A stretch of DNA of 13,642 nucleotides from JACMNW01 sp031413495 (GTDB taxonomy: Bacteria; Pseudomonadota; Alphaproteobacteria; Rhodobacterales; Rhodobacteraceae): positions 1 to 13,642 of the forward strand of contig JANOFE010000181.1 in the NCBI GenBank assembly GCA_031413495.1. Reading direction: 5' to 3'. The translations under genes and the position numbers were made by a program. Positions 1 to 7,526 of this stretch are shown piece by piece (position 1 is the stretch's first letter; each line of letters opens with the position of its first letter). The notes beneath the pieces were generated by a model, which saw only the letters and a list, made by a program, of their open reading frames with translations, searched no databases and was not told where the DNA came from.

Positions 1-12
1 GGCCCTTTGGCG

Positions 13-29
13 GTAAACAAGTGGTAACC
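13..29 (+). promoter_or_regulatory. Possible CtrA-like site upstream of fliK
   Basis: Two GTAA half-sites (13-16 and 24-27, the second followed by CC) are separated by exactly seven bases. This resembles the TTAA-N7-TTAAC pattern bound by the alphaproteobacterial response regulator CtrA, with the first T of each half replaced by G. It lies about 47 bases before the fliK start, and CtrA is known to control flagellar genes in several Rhodobacteraceae. Both halves are imperfect, and the window starts too close to judge the full promoter, so this is tentative. Confidence 0.25.
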
Positions 30-75
30 CGTTGCGGCAATAACGGCAGAGGTTCGGCAGAAGTCGTGGAAGAAG

Positions 76-1596
76 ATGACAGCAGTTTCGCAAAATTTGG
101 CGTTTGGTATTGCAACCGCACCGATGGTTCCGTTGCTTGAAACGTGCAACGCGGACGCAGTCGGTGTTACGGCTGACGCGCTCTTTTTGCAGGTCATGGA
201 TCAGAATGATCCGGGTCACCTTAACTTGGGTGCGCTCCAAACAGTTTTGCCGACAGGCGGCACTGCCTGTGCCAATACCACTTTGGCAATCCCGTCTGAA
301 TTGGAAGATGACCAGTCCGTTGTGGACGCTGCAGGTTTGTCCCCGCTGGCGCAGAATTTCAGTGCTGTCGCCTTACCGTTTGCGTCAACGCGGCAGCCAG
401 GTGAAGGCGATGTTGCCCAAGCCAAATCCCCGGGCCCGCCAGAGGCAACCAGCCCAGCTTTTGAAGGCACACCAACCAATCCGGCCAAAGTGGCTGCGTC
501 AATGCCGTTGGTAGTAGCCCCAGCACCTGACCAAGCCACCCCGAAAACAGCCGCGCAGATTTTACCCACAGGCCCGGATCGGCCCCTGCCCCTTTTGGCA
601 AAAAAATCCGAAGCCCCTGATCATCCCACGCAAACGAAAAGCGCCATGACCGCAAACCAGCCACTTCACCTGCTGGACGGGTCAGGTGGCGGTCAGGGTG
701 TCTCTGCCCAGTCTATCGTTCGCGGGGAGGAGGTCGAAAAATCTGCCAAACAAGGTGACTCCCTGCAGCTTTCAAATGTCATCCACACAAGCGCAGAAAG
801 CGCGTGGCGGCAAAAGTGGATTGGTGTCTCGGCTGAGGGAAGTTCTCCTGCTTTGGCCGATGCAACTCTGCCCCCTGCTTTGCACGGCGAGGCAGGGTTT
901 GGGTCAATCGCATCAAACCCGATAGCAACATCCGCCGCAATTGGCCCTTCTGACAGTGATACCGCCTTGCCCCCCACATCCGCAGCACTTGCGCTGCCCA
1001 TGCCAGACGCACCTCACACTGCGCCACCCGCGCCGTCCGGCGAAAAGCCAAGCCTACCTTTGGCGATGACAGCATTTTCCGATCTGGACGGTTCGCCAAC
1101 AGACCTGCTTTCAATTTCCGACGGGGCTTCTGTCGTGCCTTTGGACACTACATTTCGCACAGCAAGCAAAGATCAGCAGATTTCGGCATCCATCCCAACG
1201 GCACATCCGATCCTGACGCCAATCATTGTTGAGATGGCGCGCAGCGGCAACGATGGCCCGATTGATCTTGCATTGGCCCCGGAAGAGTTGGGACGACTGA
1301 CCATTTCCATCCGCCAAGAGGGTGATTTTGTACATGTGTCGATGATGGCCGAACGCCCGGAAACGCTTGATCTGTTACGCCGTCACGCGGGCGATCTGTT
1401 GGCAGACCTGCGCCAATCGGGTTTTTCCGGCGCATCGTTCAGTTTCGGCCAAAGCGGGCAAGATCGGTCTTCGCAGGCCGCCGATACGTCCCTTGGCACC
1501 GACGATGCGGCAGCACCGCAAGCCGCTCCGCCTGACTTCAAACAGCCGTTCCCCCACCGCGCCCAGAATGGGGCGGGGCTTGATCTTCGCATCTGA
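76..1596 (+). CDS. fliK: Flagellar hook-length control protein FliK
   Basis: The 506-residue product is rich in Ala, Pro, Ser and Thr for roughly its first 370 residues, as expected of the low-complexity, ruler-like part of FliK. The conserved C-terminal hook-length domain (Flg_hook type) occupies about residues 378-465. It includes the family-typical stretch LALAPEELGRL near residue 398 and LRQSGF near 445. FliK is secreted during hook growth, measures hook length and switches the export gate from hook to filament substrates. The ATG at 76 is preceded by GGAAGA, a plausible but close ribosome site. flgD follows 13 bases after the stop, so the two are probably one transcript. FliK N-terminal regions vary widely, so the call rests on the C-terminal domain plus the flgD neighbour. 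Confidence 0.85.
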   Translation: MTAVSQNLAFGIATAPMVPLLETCNADAVGVTADALFLQVMDQNDPGHLNLGALQTVLPTGGTACANTTLAIPSELEDDQSVVDAAGLSPLAQNFSAVALPFASTRQPGEGDVAQAKSPGPPEATSPAFEGTPTNPAKVAASMPLVVAPAPDQATPKTAAQILPTGPDRPLPLLAKKSEAPDHPTQTKSAMTANQPLHLLDGSGGGQGVSAQSIVRGEEVEKSAKQGDSLQLSNVIHTSAESAWRQKWIGVSAEGSSPALADATLPPALHGEAGFGSIASNPIATSAAIGPSDSDTALPPTSAALALPMPDAPHTAPPAPSGEKPSLPLAMTAFSDLDGSPTDLLSISDGASVVPLDTTFRTASKDQQISASIPTAHPILTPIIVEMARSGNDGPIDLALAPEELGRLTISIRQEGDFVHVSMMAERPETLDLLRRHAGDLLADLRQSGFSGASFSFGQSGQDRSSQAADTSLGTDDAAAPQAAPPDFKQPFPHRAQNGAGLDLRI

Positions 1597-1609
1597 AAGG
1601 ATCCCTTCC

Positions 1610-2263
1610 ATGGACATCGCACAAACATCTGCCGCGACTGCTGCCGCCACACAGGGGCCAGCAAAAACCAACGCCATCAGTTCGGATTTTGAGACATTTC
1701 TTAAAATGCTGACCACCCAGCTCAAAAACCAAGACCCACTGAAACCCATTGATTCCGCCGATTATGCCGTGCAACTGGCCACTTTTTCCGGGGTGGAACA
1801 GCAGGTGAAAACCAACCAACTGCTGGAAAACCTTGGCGCGCAGTTTGGCGTCATGGGCATGTCGCAACTTGCGGCTTGGGTGGGGCAGGAGGCGCGGGCG
1901 GCTGGCCCCGTCTGGATGGACGGCGATGCTGTCACCCTTGCCCCGGAACCCAAAACAGGCGCAGACCGCGCCATTCTGGTAGTGCGCGATGCCGCGGGCA
2001 CCATGGTATCACGCGAAGATATGCCAATCTCGGCCACCGCCTATGAATGGTTTGGCGCAGATATCGAAGGTAATCCGCTGCCCACCGGTAAATACAGCCT
2101 GACGGTGGAAAGCTATTCCGGGGAACAGTTATTGGCCACGGCCCCGGTGCAAGCCTATTCCCGGATCATGGAGGCACGAAATGGCCCTGCAGGCACCACG
2201 CTTATCCTTGAAGGCGGCATCGAAGTAGCGGCAAAAGACATTACCGCATTGCGCGTGCCGTAG
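1610..2263 (+). CDS. flgD: Flagellar hook assembly scaffold protein FlgD
   Basis: The 217-residue product carries the conserved FlgD N-terminal region at about residues 26-75 (DFETFLKMLTTQLKNQDPL, then QLATFSGVEQQVKTNQLL), the most recognisable signature of the family. The C-terminal half (about 95-215) has the beta-rich, Ig/tudor-like pattern with a typical GxxLPTGKYSLTV segment at 154-166. FlgD caps the growing hook and is needed for hook subunit (FlgE) polymerisation in the periplasm. The frame is open upstream to 1367 inside fliK, but the ATG at 1610 is preceded by GAAAGGA (1595-1601) at proper spacing and gives the normal family start (MDIAQTS). The TAG at 2261-2263 directly abuts the stop of convergent ubiB, leaving no spacer and no visible terminator. 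Confidence 0.95.
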   Translation: MDIAQTSAATAAATQGPAKTNAISSDFETFLKMLTTQLKNQDPLKPIDSADYAVQLATFSGVEQQVKTNQLLENLGAQFGVMGMSQLAAWVGQEARAAGPVWMDGDAVTLAPEPKTGADRAILVVRDAAGTMVSREDMPISATAYEWFGADIEGNPLPTGKYSLTVESYSGEQLLATAPVQAYSRIMEARNGPAGTTLILEGGIEVAAKDITALRVP

Positions 2264-3793
2264 CTATAACTGCGTGCCAACCCATGTCGCGGCAGCCATC
2301 AACGCCGCCACTGCCGCCACCCATGCCAGCTTGCGCTTGCGCCCCCGCGTCTTTCGCGGCGCAGGCTTATCCGCCTGCCGGATCAACGCAGCCTCAACAA
2401 TTCCCGGCAGGCGCGGCCCAAAGCGCGACAGGATACGCGCGGTCTTGATCAGATCACGCAGAAACGCCTTTGGCCCGATATTGTCTTTGATGTACCCTTC
2501 AACCACGGGCTGGCCGACCTGCCAGATGTTGATATGCGGGTCCAACCCGCGCGCCACACCTTCGACCACAACCATAGTGCGTTGTAGCAAGATCAACTCG
2601 GTCCGGGTTTCCATGCCAAAACGTTCGGTCACCTCGAACAGATAGGCCAGCAACCGCGCCATTGAAATGCGGCTGGCATCCATGCCGAAAATCGGCTCGC
2701 CCACCGCCCGCAAGGCGCGGGCAAATTCATCTATATCGCGGTCGGCGGGCACATATCCTGCCTCAAAATGCACCTCCGCCACACGGCGGTAATCCTTGCG
2801 GATAAAGCCAAACAGAATCTCGGCATAAACCTTGCGGGTGTATTCATCCAACCGCCCCATGATGCCGAAATCATACGCGATGATATTGCCGTTGGCCGCG
2901 ACCTTCAGGTTACCTTGATGCATGTCGGCATGAAAATATCCGTCGCGCAACGCGTGGCTTAGGAACAGCTGCAAAACGCGGGCGGCAAGTGCGGTGCGGT
3001 CATGCCCTGCCGCATCAATTGCGGCGTTATCGGCCATGTTGGTGCCTTCGGCCCAATCCAGCGTCATCACACGACGGGCTGATAAATACCAAACCGGGCG
3101 CGGCACCTGAAAGCCCGCATCTTTTTCGGTATTGGCAGCGAATTCGGCGGCGGCAGAGCTTTCAAGCCGAAAGTCCAGCTCGCCCAGAACCACGCCTTCA
3201 AAGTGCTTGATCACCTCCAGCGGTCGCAACCGGCGCGCAGATGGGGCAAGCATATCAACGACCTTGGCGGCAAAGTAAAACGCGTCAATGTCTTTGCGAA
3301 AGGCTTTTTCAATGCCGGGGCGCAGCACCTTGACGGCCACATCCGCGCCGGTTTCCCGCAGTTTTGCCCGGTGCACTTGTGCTATGGACGCCGCTGCCAC
3401 TGCCTCGGAAAACTCGGAAAAAATCTGATCGACGGGTTGTTGCAACTCGTCCGCGATCATTTTTTTCGCTGTCGCTGTTGGAAACGGCGGCAGCTTGTCT
3501 TGCAGGTATTTCAACTGCAATGCCAAGTCATCGCCGACAATATCGGGCCGCGTCGACAGGATTTGACCAAATTTGATATAGGCCGGGCCCAGTGCCGTCA
3601 GCGCCCGTGTGGCAGGCGGCAAGGCCGGATCACCCTTCAGCCCCAGCCATTTGAACGGCCATCCCAGCACCCGCGCCACAAACCGCAGGCGCGGCGGGGC
3701 CTTGAACGCCTCCAGCACCACACTGATGCCACCTGTGCGTTCAAACGTCGCCAGCGTGCGGATCAGCCGCCAGATGTTATGCGGACCCCGCAC
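2264..3793 (-). CDS. ubiB: UbiB, ABC1/ADCK-type atypical kinase needed for ubiquinone biosynthesis
   Basis: The 509-residue product has the UbiB/COQ8 protein-kinase-like fold. Visible motifs are KxGQ at 74-77 (KFGQ), the alanine-rich nucleotide loop AAAS at 133-136, the ATP-binding lysine in VAVKVLRP at 155, the catalytic-loop HADMHQGN at 288-295, and DFG at 308-310. A basic stretch (about 480-488) precedes one C-terminal hydrophobic segment (about 489-505), a probable membrane anchor. UbiB-family ATPases support the hydroxylation steps of ubiquinone synthesis at the inner membrane; their exact substrate is unsettled. The start is GTG at 3793-3791, immediately after the ubiE stop. It gives the N-terminus MRGPHNIWRL usual in Rhodobacteraceae. 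The zero-base spacing implies translation coupled to ubiE. Confidence 0.95.
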   Translation of the reverse strand: MRGPHNIWRLIRTLATFERTGGISVVLEAFKAPPRLRFVARVLGWPFKWLGLKGDPALPPATRALTALGPAYIKFGQILSTRPDIVGDDLALQLKYLQDKLPPFPTATAKKMIADELQQPVDQIFSEFSEAVAAASIAQVHRAKLRETGADVAVKVLRPGIEKAFRKDIDAFYFAAKVVDMLAPSARRLRPLEVIKHFEGVVLGELDFRLESSAAAEFAANTEKDAGFQVPRPVWYLSARRVMTLDWAEGTNMADNAAIDAAGHDRTALAARVLQLFLSHALRDGYFHADMHQGNLKVAANGNIIAYDFGIMGRLDEYTRKVYAEILFGFIRKDYRRVAEVHFEAGYVPADRDIDEFARALRAVGEPIFGMDASRISMARLLAYLFEVTERFGMETRTELILLQRTMVVVEGVARGLDPHINIWQVGQPVVEGYIKDNIGPKAFLRDLIKTARILSRFGPRLPGIVEAALIRQADKPAPRKTRGRKRKLAWVAAVAALMAAATWVGTQL

Positions 3794-4546
3794 CTAGATT
3801 TTCCATCCGGAATGCAGTGCCGCGACACCCGTGGTCAGATTGCGATACTTCACTTGGCCAAAGCCCACCTTACGGATCATTTCGGCAAAGTTGTCTTGAT
3901 CTGGAAATTTGCGAATGGATTCAACCAGATATTGATAGCTGTCGCGATCACCCGCCACCACCTGCCCCATCACGGGAATGACGTTGAACGAATACCGATC
4001 GTAAGCCCATTGCAGTGCGGCATTGGGTATTTGGCTAAACTCCAGCACCATCAACCGCCCACCGGGGCGTAGAACGCGGTACGCCTCGGCCAGTGCATTC
4101 TCAATCCGCGTCACGTTCCTGATGCCGAAGCTGATGGTATAAACATCAAAGGTGTTCGCGGCAAACGGCAGTGCCATCGCATCGCCAACAACCCAGTCCA
4201 AACGGTCCGCCATAGAATCAGCATCGGCGCGTTGCCGCCCGGCAACCAGCATCGATTCCGTCATGTCCAGTACCGTCGCCGTTGCCCCCGGTGCGCGCTT
4301 CAAGAACCGGAACGCCACATCCCCAGTGCCGCCCGCCACATCCAGCAACCGCTGGCCGGGGCGCGGGGCCAGCCAATCCATCATGCCGTCTTTCCAAAGC
4401 CGATGCATTCCGCCCGACATCAGGTCATTCATAATGTCGTATTTCGACGCCACACGGGTAAACACACCATGCACCATACCGGCCTTGTCGCCTTCAGGAA
4501 CGGTCTGAAAACCGAAATGCGTGGTGCCTTGGGTATCGTCGTTCAT
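3794..4546 (-). CDS. ubiE: Demethylmenaquinone/2-methoxy-6-polyprenyl-benzoquinol C-methyltransferase UbiE
   Basis: The 250-residue class I SAM-dependent methyltransferase matches UbiE closely in length. The SAM-binding motif I is LLDVAGGTGD at 67-76. Family motifs include ASKYDIMNDLMSGGMHRLWK (about 33-52), SFGIRN (139-144), and YRVLRPGGRLMVLEFS (about 156-171). UbiE performs the C-methylation of the benzoquinol ring in ubiquinone synthesis. The ATG at 4546 is preferred; an in-frame GTG one codon upstream (4549) would add one residue. Upstream on the minus strand, GGGCGGAA offers a G-rich ribosome site. It is the first gene of a ubiE-ubiB pair and is transcribed away from the membrane-protein gene at 4639. 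Confidence 0.96.
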   Translation of the reverse strand: MNDDTQGTTHFGFQTVPEGDKAGMVHGVFTRVASKYDIMNDLMSGGMHRLWKDGMMDWLAPRPGQRLLDVAGGTGDVAFRFLKRAPGATATVLDMTESMLVAGRQRADADSMADRLDWVVGDAMALPFAANTFDVYTISFGIRNVTRIENALAEAYRVLRPGGRLMVLEFSQIPNAALQWAYDRYSFNVIPVMGQVVAGDRDSYQYLVESIRKFPDQDNFAEMIRKVGFGQVKYRNLTTGVAALHSGWKI

Positions 4547-4549
4547 CAC

Positions 4550-4638
4550 CGTTCCGCCCGAAATCTGCCATTCTTGGGGATATACATAGATCGGGTGAAG
4601 GAAAACAACATAACGCTGCCCTGCGGCAAGGAGACATC
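4550..4638. promoter_or_regulatory. Divergent intergenic region between ubiE and the membrane-protein/mutM operon
   Basis: This 89-base gap must carry promoters for both directions. For ubiE (minus strand) a weak candidate is TTGTTT (4608-4603) with an 18-base spacer to TATATC (4584-4579). For the plus strand I find no convincing -35/-10 pair. The plus-strand gene has a strong ribosome site, AAGGAG at 4628-4633, five bases before its ATG. No operator-like palindrome stands out. Confidence 0.35.
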
Positions 4639-5304
4639 ATGCCGGATTTTCTGTCAGGATTTGACACGCGGCTGATCTACGGCATCGCCCTGATCAGCGG
4701 TTTAATTGTCTGGATCGCCAATCGCGTCGCCGAACGCAAACGTCAGGTTGCCTTGCGGGGGCGCCTCGGGCCGTCATTTCTGGCCAAAGCGGGCGCGCAG
4801 CCATTGCAGGGCAACCTGAACACCCTTGCAAGTTTTGGCGAAAATGCGGTGCCGCAGCAGTCTTTGGATATAACCATCCTGAAGCCAACACTGGGCGTAA
4901 AGGCTGTGGTTGTCGTTATCGGAAGTTTGCTGATTTGGGTCATCTGGCGTGGGATGGATTCCATGCCAGGCGCGGGCTTTACCGTGGTTCCCGTCAACGA
5001 CACCGCGAAATGGGGAATGACCGCGGTCGCCGCCTTTTGCGTGCTGAATACCTTTTTGTTTGACGCACGCGTTGATCGAAACGGCATTGTCATCACCAAA
5101 TTCGCCGTTTTGCGCAGCGAATACCAGTGGCGCGATTTTACCAGCATAAAAGATGATGGCAGTTACCTTTACTTTCTGCATTTCGCAAAAGGCGGCAAAG
5201 TCAGCATACCGAAACACCTTGTCGGCATGCCGGGTTTCCTTAAGTTCCTTGGCATTGTCCTTGAACAGAATGATCCCAGATATGCCGGAACTGCCCGAAG
5301 TTGA
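4639..5304 (+). CDS. Membrane protein of unknown function, three hydrophobic segments, possible bacterial PH-like tail
   Basis: I do not recognise a named family for this 221-residue protein. It has three hydrophobic stretches at about residues 12-29, 88-104 and 125-142. After the third comes a beta-rich tail (about 143-210: DARVDRNGIVITKF, then EYQWRDFTSIKDDG, then LYFLHFAKGGKVSIP). This arrangement looks like small bacterial membrane proteins carrying a PH-like or YcxB-like domain, but that is only a resemblance. The start is well supported by AAGGAG five bases upstream. Its last 23 bases overlap the start of mutM in another frame, so mutM translation is probably coupled to it. No catalytic motif is visible, and a link to DNA repair is not implied beyond co-transcription. 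Confidence 0.8.
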   Translation: MPDFLSGFDTRLIYGIALISGLIVWIANRVAERKRQVALRGRLGPSFLAKAGAQPLQGNLNTLASFGENAVPQQSLDITILKPTLGVKAVVVVIGSLLIWVIWRGMDSMPGAGFTVVPVNDTAKWGMTAVAAFCVLNTFLFDARVDRNGIVITKFAVLRSEYQWRDFTSIKDDGSYLYFLHFAKGGKVSIPKHLVGMPGFLKFLGIVLEQNDPRYAGTARS

Positions 5305-6133
5305 AACCGTCAGGCGTGGCCTTTTGCCCGTAATGGAGGGCGCGCTTATTGCGAATGCCGCCGTCAACCGCCCCGATCTGCGCTGGCCGTTTCCGCCAAA
5401 CATGGCGGCGCGGCTGACAGGCAAGCGCGTTTTGGCGCTGCGAAGACGGTCGAAATACATTCTTGCTGATCTGGATTCCGGTGAAACTCTGATCATTCAT
5501 CTTGGTATGTCGGGCAGAATGCTGATTTCCGGCGCGATGCTTGGCGATTTTCACCACGACCATCCCGCCCCCGCCAAGCATGACCATGTGGTTCTGGATA
5601 TGGAGGGCGGCGCGCGGGTGACCTTTAACGATGCCCGCCGGTTCGGGTCGATGGACCTGATCGCAACAAATGTGGCAGAGACGCACCTGCTGCTTCGTAA
5701 CCTCGGCCCCGAACCCATGGGCAATGCGTTTTCCGGCCCTTATCTGGTGGATCGTCTCAAATCCCGTAACACGCCGATCAAATCCGCGCTTCTGGATCAG
5801 GCCATCGTCGCGGGCCTTGGCAATATCTACGTCTGCGAAGTGCTGTTTCGCGCCCGCGTCAACCCTGCACGCAAAGCGGGTCAAATTGCCGCCACCCGCG
5901 TGGCGGGGCTAGTGCCGATCATCCGCGATGTTCTGGCCGAAGCAATTTATGCTGGCGGGTCTTCCTTGCGCGATTACCGTCAGGCAGACGGCGAATTGGG
6001 CTATTTTCAGCATGCTTTCAAAGTTTACGGCCGGGAAGGCGCGCCTTGCGTGACACCCGGTTGCGTGTCCACCATTGCCCGCATTGTGCAATCAGGGCGC
6101 TCAAGCTTCTATTGCCCCACCTGCCAGAGATAG
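5282..6133 (+). CDS. mutM: Formamidopyrimidine-DNA glycosylase (Fpg/MutM)
   Basis: The 283-residue bifunctional glycosylase/AP lyase removes 8-oxoguanine and formamidopyrimidines from DNA. The N-terminus MPELPEVETVRRGL gives the catalytic Pro2 (nucleophile after Met removal) and Glu3. Lys58 (RRRSKYIL) matches the conserved Lys57 of mature E. coli Fpg. The helix-two-turn-helix region contains LDQAIVAGLGNIYVCEVLF (about 172-190). A C-terminal zinc finger CX4C-X16-CX2C is intact (CVTPGC ... YCPTC). The frame is open back to 5153, but the ATG at 5282 must be the start because Pro2 has to be N-terminal. The start lies inside the end of the preceding membrane-protein gene (23-base overlap), indicating one operon. 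Confidence 0.97.
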   Translation: MPELPEVETVRRGLLPVMEGALIANAAVNRPDLRWPFPPNMAARLTGKRVLALRRRSKYILADLDSGETLIIHLGMSGRMLISGAMLGDFHHDHPAPAKHDHVVLDMEGGARVTFNDARRFGSMDLIATNVAETHLLLRNLGPEPMGNAFSGPYLVDRLKSRNTPIKSALLDQAIVAGLGNIYVCEVLFRARVNPARKAGQIAATRVAGLVPIIRDVLAEAIYAGGSSLRDYRQADGELGYFQHAFKVYGREGAPCVTPGCVSTIARIVQSGRSSFYCPTCQR

Positions 6134-6134
6134 C

Positions 6135-6162
6135 TTGAACCCCGCCCTCGGCCTGTTAGACC
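6135..6162 (+). promoter_or_regulatory. Possible promoter for the enoyl-CoA hydratase gene
   Basis: TTGAAC (6135-6140) is followed by a 16-base spacer and TAGACC (6157-6162) in the 60-base gap after mutM. The -35 is good and the -10 is weak. A similar TTAGACC string also occurs upstream of gyrB (13540-13546). The downstream gene may equally be read from the mutM operon. Confidence 0.3.
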
Positions 6163-6193
6163 ACAGGGGTAATCGCATCCGGGGGACGCAAAA

Positions 6194-6970
6194 ATGGCCT
6201 ATAAGACCCTGATCGTCGAAATAGAGGATAGCGTGGCCCTGATCCGGCTGAACCGCCCCGATGCGTTGAACGCATTGAACGCGGCCCTGATGGCAGAATT
6301 GGCACAGGCGCTAACGGCGGCGGACAGCAACGATCACGTGCGCTGTATTGTCCTGACCGGGTCCGAAAAGGCGTTTGCCGCCGGGGCCGATGTGCGTGAG
6401 ATGGCTGATAAATCCTTTGTCGATGTCTTTGCGGGCGATCTTTTCGGCCCCGAAGTCGAGGCTATACAGCGTGTCCGCAAACCCATAATCGCCGCTGTTT
6501 CCGGTTTTGCCTTGGGGGGTGGCTGCGAACTTGCCATGATGTGCGATTTCATCATCGCCTCCGATACTGCCAAATTCGGTCAGCCCGAAATTAACCTTGG
6601 CATTGTCGCAGGCATGGGCGGCACCCAGCGCCTGACCCGCTTTGTCGGCAAATCCAAATCCATGGATATGCATCTGACAGGCCGGTTCATGGATGCGGCA
6701 GAGGCGGAACGCTGCGGCCTTGTCAGCCGCGTGGTGCCTGCGGGGGCGCTGATTGACGAAGTGCTGAAGATTGCCCGTAAAATAGCTGATAAATCTGCAA
6801 ATTCCGTGATGGCGGTGAAAGAAGCCGTGAACCGTGCACAAGAGGGCTCGTTGCGCGAAGGCCTGCTGTTTGAACGCCGGCTTTTCCACGCGCTTTTCGC
6901 CACGGAAGACCAAAAAGAAGGCATGGCGGCGTTCCTTGAAAAGCGCCAGCCGCAGTTTCGTGACAAATGA
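6194..6970 (+). CDS. Enoyl-CoA hydratase (crotonase family)
   Basis: The 258-residue protein matches short-chain enoyl-CoA hydratase in length and motifs. The CoA/oxyanion-hole segment is FAAGADVREM (61-70), followed by the crotonase signature around IAAVSGFALGGGCELAMMCD (99-118). Two glutamates, Glu112 and Glu132 (FGQPEINLG), occupy the positions of the catalytic pair Glu144/Glu164 of rat mitochondrial hydratase. It should hydrate trans-2-enoyl-CoA to 3-hydroxyacyl-CoA in fatty acid or amino acid breakdown in the cytoplasm. The ATG follows GGGGGA (6181-6186). The gene sits between mutM and rpsT, a position I associate with Rhodobacteraceae. Its chain-length preference cannot be read from sequence. 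Confidence 0.93.
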   Translation: MAYKTLIVEIEDSVALIRLNRPDALNALNAALMAELAQALTAADSNDHVRCIVLTGSEKAFAAGADVREMADKSFVDVFAGDLFGPEVEAIQRVRKPIIAAVSGFALGGGCELAMMCDFIIASDTAKFGQPEINLGIVAGMGGTQRLTRFVGKSKSMDMHLTGRFMDAAEAERCGLVSRVVPAGALIDEVLKIARKIADKSANSVMAVKEAVNRAQEGSLREGLLFERRLFHALFATEDQKEGMAAFLEKRQPQFRDK

Positions 6971-6994
6971 ACGACAGAATGCGCCTGTGCCCGG

Positions 6995-7023
6995 TTGACT
7001 TGGCCGCGAGTCGCCCCTAAAGA
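6995..7023 (+). promoter_or_regulatory. Promoter of rpsT with inverted repeat over the -10 region
   Basis: TTGACT (6995-7000), a 17-base spacer and TAAAGA (7018-7023) form a sigma-70-like promoter with a strong -35, about 47 bases before the rpsT start. The -10 lies between the arms of an inverted repeat, AGTCGC (7009-7014) and GCGACT (7025-7030). A GAGTC (GANTC, CcrM-type methylation sequence) lies in the spacer at 7008-7012. Confidence 0.5.
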
Positions 7024-7069
7024 CGCGACTTCAGATTTACCGTAAGTGAAAAACCGAAAGCCCGCATCA

Positions 7070-7345
7070 ATGGCCAATACCTCACAATCCAAGAAGCGCG
7101 CCCGCCAGTCCGAGGCCCGTGCAGACATCAACAAAGCACGCCGTTCGCGGATTCGTACCTTTCTGCGCAAAGTGGAAGAAGCACTTGCTTCTGGCAATCA
7201 GGTTGCGGCGACCGCTGCGTTGAACTTGGCGCAACCAGAATTAGCGCGCGGTATCACCAAGGGCGTGATGCACAAGAACACCGTTGCGCGTAAGATGTCG
7301 CGCCTAACCTTGCGTGTGCGGGGCCTTGCGGCACCCGCCGCCTGA
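7070..7345 (+). CDS. rpsT: 30S ribosomal protein S20
   Basis: The 91-residue basic protein begins MANTSQSKKRARQSEARAD and continues INKARRSRIRTFLRKVEEAL, then HKNTVARKMSRLTLRV, which is typical S20. S20 is a primary 16S rRNA-binding protein of the small subunit. The frame is open a further eight codons upstream, but MANT is the invariant family start. The Shine-Dalgarno is weak (GAAAG at 7056-7060). The gene is monocistronic: it has its own promoter-like sequence and a strong intrinsic terminator starting 27 bases after the stop. Its place directly before dnaA is typical of Rhodobacteraceae. Confidence 0.97.
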   Translation: MANTSQSKKRARQSEARADINKARRSRIRTFLRKVEEALASGNQVAATAALNLAQPELARGITKGVMHKNTVARKMSRLTLRVRGLAAPAA

Positions 7346-7372
7346 TCAACCGAAACACGAAGTTCAGATTTA

Positions 7373-7401
7373 GGGCGCACCCAAAAGGGTTGCGTCCTTT
7401 T
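7373..7401 (+). terminator. Intrinsic terminator of rpsT
   Basis: GGGCGCACCC (7373-7382) pairs with GGGTTGCGTCC (7387-7397) across an AAAA loop, with one bulged T and one G-U pair. TTTT follows immediately (7398-7401), then another TTTT after GCA. This is a GC-rich ten-pair hairpin with a U tract, the normal form of a Rho-independent terminator, and it isolates rpsT from dnaA. Confidence 0.85.
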
Positions 7402-7511
7402 GCATTTTGCCCGCTCCGCTGGCCTGCCGTTGCCATTTTGCAAGGCCCAAAAGATTCGCTCCATCAAAGCCCTGTCAAGCGAGATGTTCAGTTGCGGTCT
7501 TGGGCGAGGGC

Positions 7512-7526
7512 TTGCTACGTTAGCAA
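7512..7526. promoter_or_regulatory. Operator-like palindrome upstream of dnaA
   Basis: TTGCTA (7512-7517) and TAGCAA (7521-7526) form a perfect inverted repeat around CGT. The size suits a dimeric helix-turn-helix regulator, and it lies about 350 bases before dnaA. A GATTC starts four bases downstream. No regulator is assigned. Confidence 0.35.

Noticed and set aside
3..140. Open frame entering from the left edge on the plus strand
   Set aside because: It overlaps fliK by about 65 bases in another frame, and its short translation shows no recognisable C-terminal domain; the true left neighbour is not visible.
3203..4072. Long plus-strand open frame of 289 codons opposite ubiB and ubiE
   Set aside because: It lies antisense across two clearly conserved genes, is rich in His, Arg, Gln and Cys in a way typical of shadow frames, and has no recognisable motif.
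4774..5496. Minus-strand open frame of 240 codons
   Set aside because: It is antisense to the membrane-protein gene and mutM; composition is shadow-like and there is no ribosome site or domain.
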